Below are positions 1-10,762 of a DNA stretch of 64,000 bases, one piece after another. The stretch is taken from contig JADDTR010000020.1 in assembly GCA_015345905.1 (NCBI GenBank), forward strand, positions 186,001 to 250,000. The letters are read 5' to 3'. A program made the position numbers and the translations under genes. The notes beneath the pieces are model-generated. The model was not told where the DNA came from. It saw only the letters and a list, made by a program, of their open reading frames with translations, and ran no database searches. The stretch is from Aotearoamyces nothofagi. Taxonomy: Eukaryota; Ascomycota; Leotiomycetes; Leotiales; Tympanidaceae. The first letter of the stretch is position 1; each line of letters opens with the position of its first letter.

Positions 1-3000
1 TAAGTTGTGAGTGGGGTGCAGCGCATCTATACCTGGTGCATTCTTGTGTGCGTGGAGAGGCAATTGGATTTCTGAGACGGCAGCTGGATATGTAGCTCTG
101 TCTGCCTGGGTATGACATGTTCACCCGGCCCGAACCGAGCAGACTATACCGTACAGTCCAGATTTACTGCAAAGATCCTGCTCTTCCCCGTAAGAAGGAT
201 GCTGATGGGCACTACGGCAAGGCTACCACCCGGGGAGCCAAAAGCTCCCGAGATGTACAGTTTAGCAATCATTGATGTACTGTAGTATGCGTGCCTTGCC
301 GTTTAGCGGAGGGATCTGATGCCCAGGAGTAGATCAGTGCTACGATGAGATGGAGTGCTCAAGGAAAGTCTAAAAAAGACTCTAGTGGACGATCACCAGC
401 TGGTCTTCCATGAACTTAACCCTACCACTAAGTATTGGCGATCGGATGATGGAAGCGGCGCTGGTACTCGCACAAGTACTGTACTTGATACTTGCGCTTG
501 TACTGTATAGCAAAACCTTGCTTATAGCCAATCGCAAGCACATCCATTGCTCGCACTTGCTCCAGCCGGTGCTGTTCGGGAGGATCATATGGATATGGCA
601 ACAGAGTGGCGGTGGCGGTAAGGCCAATGTCTCGTGTGCAAGCAGTCGCATTGATTATGGATGCAGGGACGTCAAGCTTCGGTCGAGAGCAGCCGTGGGT
701 GGGCGATTACCAAGGAATGAATAATCCGGCAATCCGGTACTATTCAGTATATACTAGAAGACAATTGAGCTTGATCTGGAAGTTGATAAGCCCCTAGTTG
801 CCTCATCGATAATCATGGCCTTTATTCTATCGTAGATGCTAGATCCCATTAGCGACCTTATGCACAGCCGGGGCTTGGGAGTGCAGAAGCCGCAGGACGT
901 CGGCCTCTTGGTGGGGGCTTGGCATGAGAAATGGGCTAGAAGGATAGGCTGCACGTGGGAGGACGCTCTGCAAGTTGCAATGCAGAGTACAAGTACATTG
1001 ATGGCGGTGTTGGTAGTAATTCGGGTCTACTGCGTGTGAAGCTCGACATGCCAGGACTAATCTATCGGCCCAAGCAGCGAGGCATGAGGGCATTGACAAG
1101 AGAGAAGCAGCCTCCGATTGAGATGGCTGATTCAGGGTTTGGACGAGCCTGTGTAATAGATTACTGACCAGGCAGTATCATCGCGTCGCTCGTAGCAAGC
1201 ATCCCTCCCCCACCTCCCGACGCGCACAATACGCGCACTTGCCACCTGGATGATGGACTGGATGGTATGCACCCACAGGGGCAGAGAATCGGGATGGACA
1301 GCACCCGACTTGATATTGTACAGCCGCAGTCCGGATGCAAAAGAATCCGGGAATGGTATCAGGCGTCGGTGTTTGGATAGAAGCCTATACGGAGCAGGCC
1401 CTCATCGTTGCACATGACTGCCCGCCTATCAAATAGCGACGATGACGAATTGTACGAGTACTGTAGGTTGGGACTGTACTTAGTTTCGTGCCAGGTCTTT
1501 AGCGCGTAGACAACGTGGAGGCAGTTTCCTAAGGTACTGCCATGCGGCATACCTGCGGTGGGCTGCTCTGTGTCCGCACTAGGAGCAAGGAGTAGGAGTA
1601 GCAATATCGTCACCGGAGACGTGTATGTACTGTACTGTATCTACGGAGTAAAGGAGGTGATCTATGATGGAAGGTGATCTATGATGGAAGGAGATCTGGG
1701 AAGCCCGCCCAGGACGGGCCTCGTGCCGTCGGCTAACGGGGCCGTGAGGCGACTACCCGCCCTAGGGTGTTCGGGCGAGGAAAGATTCGATATCAAAGTC
1801 CAGCCCTGGGAGGAGGAAGGCCTGGATGGAGAATGGCGCGCATCAGCATAATCGCTCGATTTCTCAGGTCACCCAAGAATTCCGCAGCGTCGATGTCCAT
1901 GTGACCATGTCGCTCGCTACATGCGCTGCCACTCCCATATAGCCGAGCGCGGTCGGCTTAATTGCATTTTGATCTGATCTGAGTTGCAAGCGATCGCTCC
2001 GGAGGAGCCACCCCGATTAGTTGTTTTAGGCTGTCCCCCAGGGTTTTAGGTTCTCCAGACAGCCGGACCGAATGACGAATGGCGTTCCCGGATAGTGCAG
2101 CGCGCCTTGGGAACTGAGGTGCGACGGTACTGTAAGTCCTGTACAGTACAGTAGAGCTTGCCATGCACTGCCAGCTACCGGTGCACTGTACAAGTACAGT
2201 GTATGTGCACGTCGCTAGTACTCAACTGCCTACCCTGGGACTGTCGGTGCAGCGGGTGGGGAGAGCAAGAAGCACCAGAACCTGCGCGATACACTGGAGG
2301 CTGGAGGCTGGAGGCTGTGCTGGATGCCGATACCCGTACAAGTACCGTACAGTAGAGCGACTCTGTACAATACAATCCACAACTGGTCGGAGCGGGCCTC
2401 CAAGCGTGTACAGCGTCGCCACAACCTATCCAAGCTGGCAACAACCACACGCATGCACGGATTGTATCTGTAGCCAGTGCCTGCTGCTGGTATTCTGTTC
2501 ATATGCCGATCGACTTTGACTTTGTCCCATGTTCTGCTCATGGCATTTAGCCTGGGGCTATCCTCGCTGGCCAACCCTGAGCTGAGATGCCTGGCTCGAT
2601 CATAGCACCAGGTGGTAAACGAGTACGGGCGGGGAGCGTATACGAAGAGCAATGCATAGAGCTACCGTGGCAATCCTCGTGGAGGGCTGTACGAGTTTGG
2701 TCGAGAGCAGTGTAAGGATACTGTAGACTTCCGTTCTCTTCTACTGGTCTACAACAGCTTCAGTAGCCTCCGCCGCCCTCGGCCCCCTCTCCGGAACCGC
2801 AATCCTTCAATGCAGAAGCTGTCTATAACTTGCAAGTAGGTTGGAGTGCAGGTATGGCTCGACTACGTGCAGGGCAGTGCCGTGCCACGTGAGTGCAGTG
2901 CCCATGCAGTACAGCGCTGTCCTCGCTCGTGCATACGAGTTTGCTCGACTCCGGGCAAGATTGTCGTCCGGGCAATGTACTGTCCAGAGTACCTACTGGC

Positions 3001-6000
3001 AGCCTCGAGGATACCGTACCTAGGTAGGAAAGGTAAGGTGGGTAGGGGAGTGCCTTATGCAGTGTGGCTGATCCTCGGAGATCTTTTTCTTTCATCTACA
3101 GTACTGCTCGAGGAACTAGGCAAGGTACTGAGCGGAGGGGGGGGGTTTGCCCGGAGATGCCGACTGCCGAAAAAAGACTTGCTGCCATGCTTGTGCAAGA
3201 CTTGTCTTCGGAGTCACGGCCGAGCGAATACTTAGCACTACCTTATGCTTATTGCATAGTATCACAGTATGTTCATTGAACACGGACACGACGGAGTACT
3301 TCACAAAGGGGATGGTCACGGTACCTACAGCACTGTACTAGTTATGTATCACCCCACCCCGACAGAGCTGCCTTGGATTTCGACTCGCTAGCTCGGGTGC
3401 CCGGTGCGTAGATTTGATACTGTACTTGAACATTTGATGCATTTGAGAATTGGCACAGGTAGCTATGTACATATCATACGAGCGTCAAAGGATCCACTTC
3501 ATGCGGACGATATCGGCAGTATTCCGTAGACCTGGGTTCTCCATGGTGCCATAAATCACAGATGGAATGGTCTGAAGGGATCTAGTCCCCGTGACGAGTG
3601 GTGCGTGGTGCGTGACGGGGGGCATCTTATTCGCATAGGCAAGCGGTAGCAAGGACAACTGCAGTACATGGTTACAATAAGTATAGCACGCCTAGACGAG
3701 CATCTTGGTACACTTGATCCTAACGCCTTGCAAGTGTAAAAATCTCAACGCAAGCAGCCGGGAGCCTGGCAAGCTGGAACCTCTTCAACTAGCCGCACAA
3801 TGCTTTACCATACTGGAATAACCGACGCAGAAGCAGAAACAGGCAGATCGCACGGAGATCGGCATGCCCTCGTGCTTCAGGGGTCCTTGGCTTGTTGTGC
3901 CGCCTGCACCACCGGGTTAGTATTTAGTGCCATATATGCATGAATCTATACAGTACTTCCTATACCTATGGACAGTGCCACAGTACGTAGGTACTGTGCA
4001 TAGGTATAGTACGAATGGAGTACATCCTGTACGATCGGTGCATGCGATGCTTAGGAGGGTCGGCCAAGACTGTGCAAGTATGGTGTGTTGAGCGCAGGAG
4101 ATCCTCATCGGGATTGATCCCACACCAGCCTGCCCTTGCCTCCTACAGTACTAGCTATCCATACTCACCTCGGTGTACTCTATGGCAAGCAGTGTACAGT
4201 CTGTACCTGGCGCAGACGTGCCATTACTTGGTGGACTAAACGGGCTACAGTCGAATCTTAACCCTCCACATTAGTACGACAGGAGAATCTGGAACGACTT
4301 CTTCAGACACCGGAGCCCACCCACGGCTCGAAGTGCCCAAGCTATAGCAAGGAGGCAGGTATGCTATGCAGTACTACTGTAGATGGTAGAAGGCCGTCAA
4401 ACCCCGGCACCGCCGTACCGCAGCGCTACCACGCTACTACCAGTACTGTCCTGTGCTGTGCACATCGTCTGCAGCCACAACGCTGTAGCTTGGCGCGGGC
4501 GGCACCGCCTGGCACGGGCTGGACAAGGAGGCGGACGGGCGGGCAGGCATGACTCGTGACGTTTCGGCGGGCTGGCTGGCTGGCTGGCTACTGATGCTCG
4601 AAACGAGCCCCCCGTGCCGCTGGCCTGGCCGTGTCTGCGAGCCGGCACAGCTACCGAAAGGGCGGCCCCGATGGCAACGACGCAGGCTACGAAGGACAAG
4701 CTGCAGGCTACAGCTACAGGGCACTGGGCGCTGGCTACAGGCTGCAAAGGGCAGGCTCCAGGCTGTAGCCACAGGGCACTGGGCGCTGGATGCAGGCTGC
4801 AAAGGGCAGGCTCCAGGCTGTAGCTACAGGGCACTGGGCGCTGGATGCAGGCTGCAAAGGGCAGGCTCCAGGCTGTAGCCACAGGGCCCTGGGCGCTGGA
4901 TACGGGGCGACACAGGCTACGGGCGGCAGCAAGCAGATCTTCCCTTCCATCCGACACGTCGGGCGATCCTACTCTCCATCAGGGACAATCGTCGATGACG
5001 GATTTGATGTTTCCAGTTTGCAGTTTGCAGCGAGCCTTGAGTTTCAGGCAGCGGCGTCGGCAGATCAGACAGCCGGCCGTACAGGCGCCGCAACGACGGC
5101 AGAACAGAAGTCACTTCGAGACACGGCCTGGCGACCTGGCGACCTGGCGACCTGGCAGCCTCACGTCACGGCAACAACTCTGCACCACGGACTTGCAATC
5201 CTGGAGGTGGCGTGCCGTGCCGTGCCTGCATGCTCTGTACACACCCCCTCGGAGGTGTGCGCATTGTGAGCAGCTTCTCCGGACGGAAGCGATGCACCAG
5301 AGATGCACCACAGATGCTAGGAATGCCAGTCCTTATGTGCTGTTCGATATTAGAGGGGCGCCTATTGCGTCGTGGGCCGCGGCACAACGAGTCAGTCACA
5401 GCATCTGCAGTGCAGTACATGTACAGTACAGCAGTACGGTGTACAGGGACTGGGATGATCGAGTACGGAGCAGAGCAGAGGGGCGCCATAGGCATGGCCA
5501 TCTTCGGGAGCCACGAAACGACGAGACGGCGACACGGCGACACGACGAGACAGGAGGTGTGCTCCTTCTCCCGTCTCGCGCTTGCTTTCGAGGTCGCCTT
5601 GCGCCTGCGGGCAAGCCAGCATTCGCAAGGTCTACCGAAGTGGTGTTGCACGGCCGGTGGGCGGGGATCCTTAGCTGCCAGAAGCCGTTGCCGGCTACAG
5701 CAGCCAGCTCTAGCCCACCCACGCAACCACGTGTTTCTTGCTTTCTCGAGTGCTGTTAGGCATGGTCCAGCATGGCCCGGCATGGTCCAGCACCGGCATA
5801 CGGGAGTGCTGGGCCGAGCCTGGCCGTAGCATTGTTGTCCTCTCGGGCGGTGGCTGAATACCGAGCCCGGCGGCGGCCGGCCTTGCGCTCGTTATGGGAT
5901 CATCAACAGGTCAATACATTAACGACCGGAACAAGCCATGCGCTTTGGAATAAGCAATGAGCTTGGACACCGCCGCGCGAGCGGTCGTGAGCAGATGAGC

Positions 6001-6600
6001 AGGAGAGCAGGAGCGCAGGAGCGCAGGCACCAAAGATCGGTAGTCGGAAATCTCCGACCCACTCCCCTCCCAGCGATTTAGGTTCGTGATCTAATCTCTC
6101 GCATCGCATGTTGCTGCTGTCCCGATATCTCCAGCACACCTAGATTGCATCGGCTGCCCTTTCTAGCACCTTCAAATGACGCCCTCGACGGACGGCTTCA
6201 AGGCGTCCATGTCCATAGCCTAGAGTCTGGACTCCTCTGCCGCTGCATCGGGTGTTGTAGCTTGTCCGGCACGTTACTGCATGTCTCACCCATTGCCAGT
6301 AGCAAGTAACGGGCTTCAGATATAGCTGTGCTCCAGGGATGTTGGATGCGACAAACAGGTGCCAGATAGCCGCGTGGCACCAAGACCTTGCCATAGCGGA
6401 AAGGAGCCGCCGGGGATGGATCCCACCTCGTTGGTAATATCATGGTTAGTGTGCTATGGCCATATATTAATTTCCAGGTCACGAGGTGGATGTCGTGAGC
6501 ATACAATGTTTTGTCACAGGACGTAGTAGTACCCGCGCCGGTGGATTGAACGATGGTGTGATTAGTGCAGCACACAACTACACCACCTTATGGGCCTTTA
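1..6600. other. GC-rich gene-free island with dispersed small palindromes
   Basis: About 6.6 kb with no supported gene. The open frames here are short, overlap on both strands and show no recognisable domain, as expected in GC-rich non-coding DNA. The short words TACTGTAC, GTACAGTAC and close variants recur, for example near 476, 1626, 2126, 2187, 2344, 3416, 3980, 4190 and 5410. Small tandem repeats are also present: CTGGAGG units near 2296-2320, a duplicated ATCTATGATGGAAGG near 1660-1690, and 9-bp GACCTGGCG units at about 5126-5157. Composition changes sharply to AT-rich at about 6.6 kb. Function is unknown. Confidence 0.6.
4696..4905. repeat. 55-bp minisatellite, about 3.7 copies
   Basis: The word GCTGCAAAGGGCAGGCTCCA begins at 4741, 4796 and 4851, giving an exact 55-bp period. 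A partial upstream copy (CAGGGCACTGGGCGCTGG) lies at about 4718-4735. Copies differ by only a few bases, such as GTAGCC versus GTAGCT and GGCACT versus GGCCCT, so the array is young or homogenised. A period of 55 is not a multiple of three, so the array shifts frame between copies; the long frames that run through it are by-products of the repeat. Confidence 0.92.
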
Positions 6601-8560
6601 CGATGACTCGTCGAAGTGTTTTATTCTATCCAAGGTGAAATGGTTCACTCTCTACCAACCTTGAGCCTCTCTTATCTGCCCGCCCTCCCGTGATCAAACC
6701 TACTATACCCAACTATTATTGCCGTATCATTCTATCAGAGATATCCGAATTTATATCATGAATATATATAATGCAAGATTTTTCCATGTCAGAGAGCATA
6801 TATCTACTATTTCAACAGGTAGGCTAGTTGATTCATATCAAGGCATACTCTACTTCAAATCTCAAGATATATCTTCCTGTATTTCCTTACTTCGGAATGC
6901 ATTGCATGTAGCAAATCTGTCAAAATTATGATTTGGCATCGGCCGTCTAATATATAGGTAGCAGTGCTTCTATTTCAGCGGCAGCTATCTTTCATAACTC
7001 CCAAATAAAGTTATTGTAAACCTCTCTTAGACGTCTTGGTTGTTATTTCCCTCGAAGTTATCTGCTCTTGGCACTGTCGGTCCTAGCTGTCAGATGATCT
7101 ACTAGAATGTGTATATAAGTTACAACCCTGTCACCTTTATAATATATAGGCTTATTTTTTATCAGGGACAACCGTCTGTACAGTTTCGATATAGTTTGGT
7201 TCTAAATACCTCTAAACCAATTGAAAGGCTACGCCAATTATAATTAGCTATAGGTGTTTGCAGTTTCTTTAATCCAGCTCTCTCCCCCTATAATACTGAT
7301 AAAGGTGTTCCAGTTAAGAATCATTATCCATTACTGTAGAAAGTCAAAGATGTCTTTTCCCCGAGAATCGTTGTCTTGTTCTTCAAAAACAGCAGTTTAA
7401 TAATGCTTTTCGTTTCTCCTCTGCTTATAGTCAGCTGCTGTAGGTATTTGATCCGAGATCTTACCTAGATAATATTTAACGAAGATTCCTGACTATCGAA
7501 TAGTATTCCTAGTATACTCGAAGAGGGTCCAGAAAGGGATAGATGACGAGATCTATAACGGTCTAACTTATCTTGAGATTTATAGTCTATAGATAGAGAC
7601 TATATATAATATATATCTTAATTCTATATAAATATTGAAATGTATACCAACCGATCTACAAACCTATAGTAAATATAGTAACCTCTCTTTCGATTATATA
7701 CTCAATATTGTATTCTTGTTGAGTTGCTAATTACAAGTCTACTAAGATAGATTATATATATACAATCTATCGGTCTAAAAACTCTATCGAAAATATAAGC
7801 AAGAATATAGATTAATATAGTGAGAAGTAGCTTCAGTATAGATCCGAGACTTTCTACTTGTAAATTTAAACTCTTGTATAAAGTCGAGAATCTAGCAGTC
7901 TTTCGGTATACTTGATATTATCAGTAATATATACTTCGTCTACTTGGATCTTTTTGTTATTAAAATCAAAGAGGTATCCGACGTTGTATCTGAATTAGAG
8001 CACTCCGAAGACCTCGGGATAATATACAGTTCTTCAAATATATCTAAAGTCTCCAACAATCTCTATTCTTAAATAGCTCTTTTTATAGCTGTAGTAGATA
8101 AGGTGTCTAGCTAGGTATTTATATAAATGGTCTATAGAAGAAAGATAATTCGATAATCGAACCTTTGTATAGTTTCGCTATATTGTATATCTTATTGACT
8201 TGAAGCTCTGGCAAAATTATAATAATTCTAAAGCTTGCTGCTCTCGGTATAAATCTTTCTAGTATCGATTTTCGAGAGAAAAAAAGGGAAACGACGGGAA
8301 GAAATGAAAGAGAAAGAAAGAAAGAAAGGAAGGAAGGGAGGAAGGAAAAGACAGACCTTCTAGCTTATAAATCAATCTGATATCACCCCAAAAAATATAC
8401 TCTATACGTTATTTACAAAGCAGCATATCTCGACTAGTATAAACAGAATCTAAGGACCTAACATATGCCTAACTATTAAAAGCAAGGCTACGGCTGGAAG
8501 AATAAAATGTATTTTTTTTTATATTTCCAAGCATTTAGCCAAGTGACCCTTGATACGAAC
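6600..8560. repeat. AT-rich block, probably RIP-decayed repeat DNA
   Basis: Nearly 2 kb rich in TA steps, with many short TATATA stretches and no substantial open frame. A short GA-rich microsatellite (GAAA and GGAA units) lies at about 8276-8350. The sharp boundary with the GC-rich island to the left and the lack of coding potential fit a repeat decayed by RIP. No protein remnant is clear enough to name a family. Confidence 0.6.
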
Positions 8561-9313
8561 CATACCAAAAAATGGACAAGAGGAATAAAATCCCTAGGAT
8601 GACTAAATTCTCAGGTGGAGGGATGGCAATTACCGCTGTCTCTTATAGTTGTCACTTAACGTTATTTGTACCTTCCGAGGATTGTCGTTATAAATGAACG
8701 ATTGAATGTTAGCCCTCGGGAGTGGAGAGCGCGCGGACACGAAGATACAAGTCATAGATAGCAATGCACGTGCAGCAGATTTGAGTAGGGTGAAAGAATA
8801 GTATACCGCGTTTTAAATCTTAAAAAATCTGTATTGGTACGGCGCAGAAAGGCCCAGATCTACACAGTAAGATTGATTATAGGGGTCCAGCAACACCAGC
8901 GCGGCGCTCGAGCTATCACGGCGCGGCTATCTGTTATCTATTAGACTTCCTGTACTGATAATCAGACTTTCCCTCCCCCCCCGCGAACCCTACAGCGGAA
9001 GCCGCCGACGCCCAAGCCCCGAAACGGCGCCGCTACGCAAATCTCAGACCTCTTTTTTTCTGGCAGAAAAAAAAAACATCGTGGGAAACGGGGTCGTGCT
9101 AGATTGTCCCGGCGACGCGCCGCTAAGGCTGGGCGCGATGGGTAGCTATCTTTCATCTGCTGCTCTCTCACCTCTCTGCTCTCCCTCTCTCACCGATCTT
9201 GCTTTCCCGCTGTCTCTGCTTCAATTGTTCTTGGTATCTCCGTCTCGCATATTCTTGCATCTCTGTATATAGATAGCCCCGCTCCCCACAGCCTCGCACG
9301 CACCGCCGCCGCG
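8561..9313 (+). promoter_or_regulatory. Upstream region of the adenine deaminase gene
   Basis: The stretch from about 8.6 to 9.3 kb holds no gene. A pyrimidine-rich tract (repeated CTCTC, TCTCT and CTTTC) runs from about 9148 to 9245, followed by TGTATATAG at about 9264 and a C-rich leader ending at the ATG at 9314. CT-rich leaders close to the start codon are common in strongly expressed filamentous-fungal genes. The TATA-like word is weak evidence, and transcription start is not determinable here. Confidence 0.4.
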
Positions 9314-10381
9314 ATGTGCAAGACCGCCATGCGCGAGTTCCTCGCCGCCCTGCCCAAGTGCGAGCACCACATGCATCTCGAGGGCTCCCTGTCGCCGGAG
9401 CTGCTGTTCCAGCTGGCGAGCAGCAACAAGGTCGCGCTGCCCTCGCCCGACTTCGACCCCGCCTTCGCCTCCCCCAGCGCCCTCAGCGCCCGCTACGAGA
9501 ACTTCACCTCGCTGAACGACTTCCTGCACTACTACTTCATCGGCATGTCCGTGCTGATCACCGCCGCAGACTTCGAGTCGCTGGCCTACGAGTACTTCGC
9601 CCGCGCCCACCGCGACGGCGTCCTCCATGCCGAGCTCTTCTTCGATCCCCAAGCCCACACGTCGCGCGGCGTCGCCTACGCCACGGTCGTAGAGGGCTTC
9701 TCGGCCGCGCAGGCGCGGGCCCTGAAGGACTTTGGCGTCACAAGCAAGCTGATCTTGTGCTTCTTGCGCCACTTGTCCGAGACGGATGCGAGCACCACGT
9801 TTGAGGAAGCTGATGCGCTGGGCCATTTCTCCAATGGCACCGTCGCCGGTATTGGGCTTGATAGCAGCGAGGTGGGCTTCCCGCCCGAGATCTTCAGAGA
9901 CGTTTATGCCTCTGCGGCTGCGAAGGGCATACGGCGGACGGCGCATGCGGGAGAGGAGGGCGATAGCACGTATATCTCGAGGGCTTTGGATATTTGCAAG
10001 GTTGAGCGCATTGATCATGGCATTCGCTTGATTGATGATGCCGCGCTGATGAAGAGGGTCGCTAATGAGAAGGTGTTAATCACAATGTGTCCGTTGTCTA
10101 ATGTGCGCCTGCGTTGCATCAAGGAGGTTAAGGAGCTGCCCATCAGAGAATTCTTGGATGCTGGAGTGAAATTCAGCATCAACTCGGATGATCCAGCTTA
10201 TTTCGGAGGCTATATCTTGGATAACTACTATGCCGTCCACGATGCGTTTGGACTCTCTGTCAAGGAATGGAAACTCATCGCCGAAGCTGGAATCTTTGGG
10301 AGCTGGTGCGATGATGCCAGGAAGGAGGAGATGTTCCAGAGGGTAGAGGAGTGTGTTGCTAAATACGAGATGAAGGCTTAA
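9314..10381 (+). CDS. AAH1: Adenine deaminase (AMP/adenosine deaminase superfamily)
   Basis: Single-exon gene of 355 residues. The family hydrolyses adenine to hypoxanthine and ammonia in purine salvage, in the cytosol and nucleus. The metal-dependent amidohydrolase motifs are all present: HxH within HHMHLEGS (His19 and His21, zinc ligands), HAGEEG starting at His211 with the catalytic Glu, CPLSN at about 259, and SINSDDPAYF with Asp292/Asp293 for the last metal ligand. The short form with the typical ASSNKVALP and HAELFFDPQAHT stretches points to the fungal adenine deaminase branch, not true adenosine deaminase; substrate is inferred from similarity. The start at 9314 is the first ATG after a CT-rich leader and sits 16 residues before the first metal motif, as usual. 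The 5' half is more GC-rich than the 3' half. It converges on the GAD gene. Confidence 0.93.
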   Translation: MCKTAMREFLAALPKCEHHMHLEGSLSPELLFQLASSNKVALPSPDFDPAFASPSALSARYENFTSLNDFLHYYFIGMSVLITAADFESLAYEYFARAHRDGVLHAELFFDPQAHTSRGVAYATVVEGFSAAQARALKDFGVTSKLILCFLRHLSETDASTTFEEADALGHFSNGTVAGIGLDSSEVGFPPEIFRDVYASAAAKGIRRTAHAGEEGDSTYISRALDICKVERIDHGIRLIDDAALMKRVANEKVLITMCPLSNVRLRCIKEVKELPIREFLDAGVKFSINSDDPAYFGGYILDNYYAVHDAFGLSVKEWKLIAEAGIFGSWCDDARKEEMFQRVEECVAKYEMKA

Positions 10382-10762
10382 TGTTGTGCAAATATGCATT
10401 GTCGAACAAGCTCTTCTGGGATATAGATGATATGCATGGGAAAGGAGTTTGTAGCGTGCTATGAAGAATATAGTCAGAACATTTACTTCAGCATCCATTA
10501 TACAACACCTTAAAGCCATAGTGGTTCCCACCAGCTTAAATAAAGGGCTTCATCCTAGCTCACAGCGGTAATGCCGTATAGAACATAATGTTAGCGTAAT
10601 CATATGGATCGAATTAACACCAAGATCAAAATACTATCGCGTGAGAATCTCGTCAATTTATATACACCCTTTTTATGCTCCTACTTGACTTGCTTTATTT
10701 ATCATAGAGGAAGGCATCTATAGGCTGTTTGGTTTATTTGGCCATCAATCGCCTTCCATCCT
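10382..10762. other. Convergent 3' intergenic region
   Basis: 381 bp between the stop codons of the adenine deaminase (+) and glutamate decarboxylase (-) genes. It is moderately AT-rich, as expected for two facing 3' untranslated regions. No gene or repeat seen. Confidence 0.6.

Noticed and set aside
1-200. Telomere or subtelomere at the left end
   Set aside because: No TTAGGG/CCCTAA array is present; gene-poor GC-rich DNA alone is not evidence of a chromosome end.
4696-4905. CRISPR-like array
   Set aside because: The repeats are directly adjacent without unique spacers, and the genome is eukaryotic. It is a minisatellite.
4397-5829. Long overlapping open frames on both strands (up to 304 codons)
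   Set aside because: They run through a 55-bp repeat and GC-rich DNA, overlap one another in several frames, and contain repeat-derived peptides with no domain.
6600-8560. Assignment of the AT-rich block to a named retroelement family
   Set aside because: No conserved protein motif survives well enough to name a family.
9221-10018. 265-codon frame antisense to adenine deaminase
   Set aside because: It is a shadow of the GC-rich coding sequence; the plus-strand frame has all catalytic motifs.
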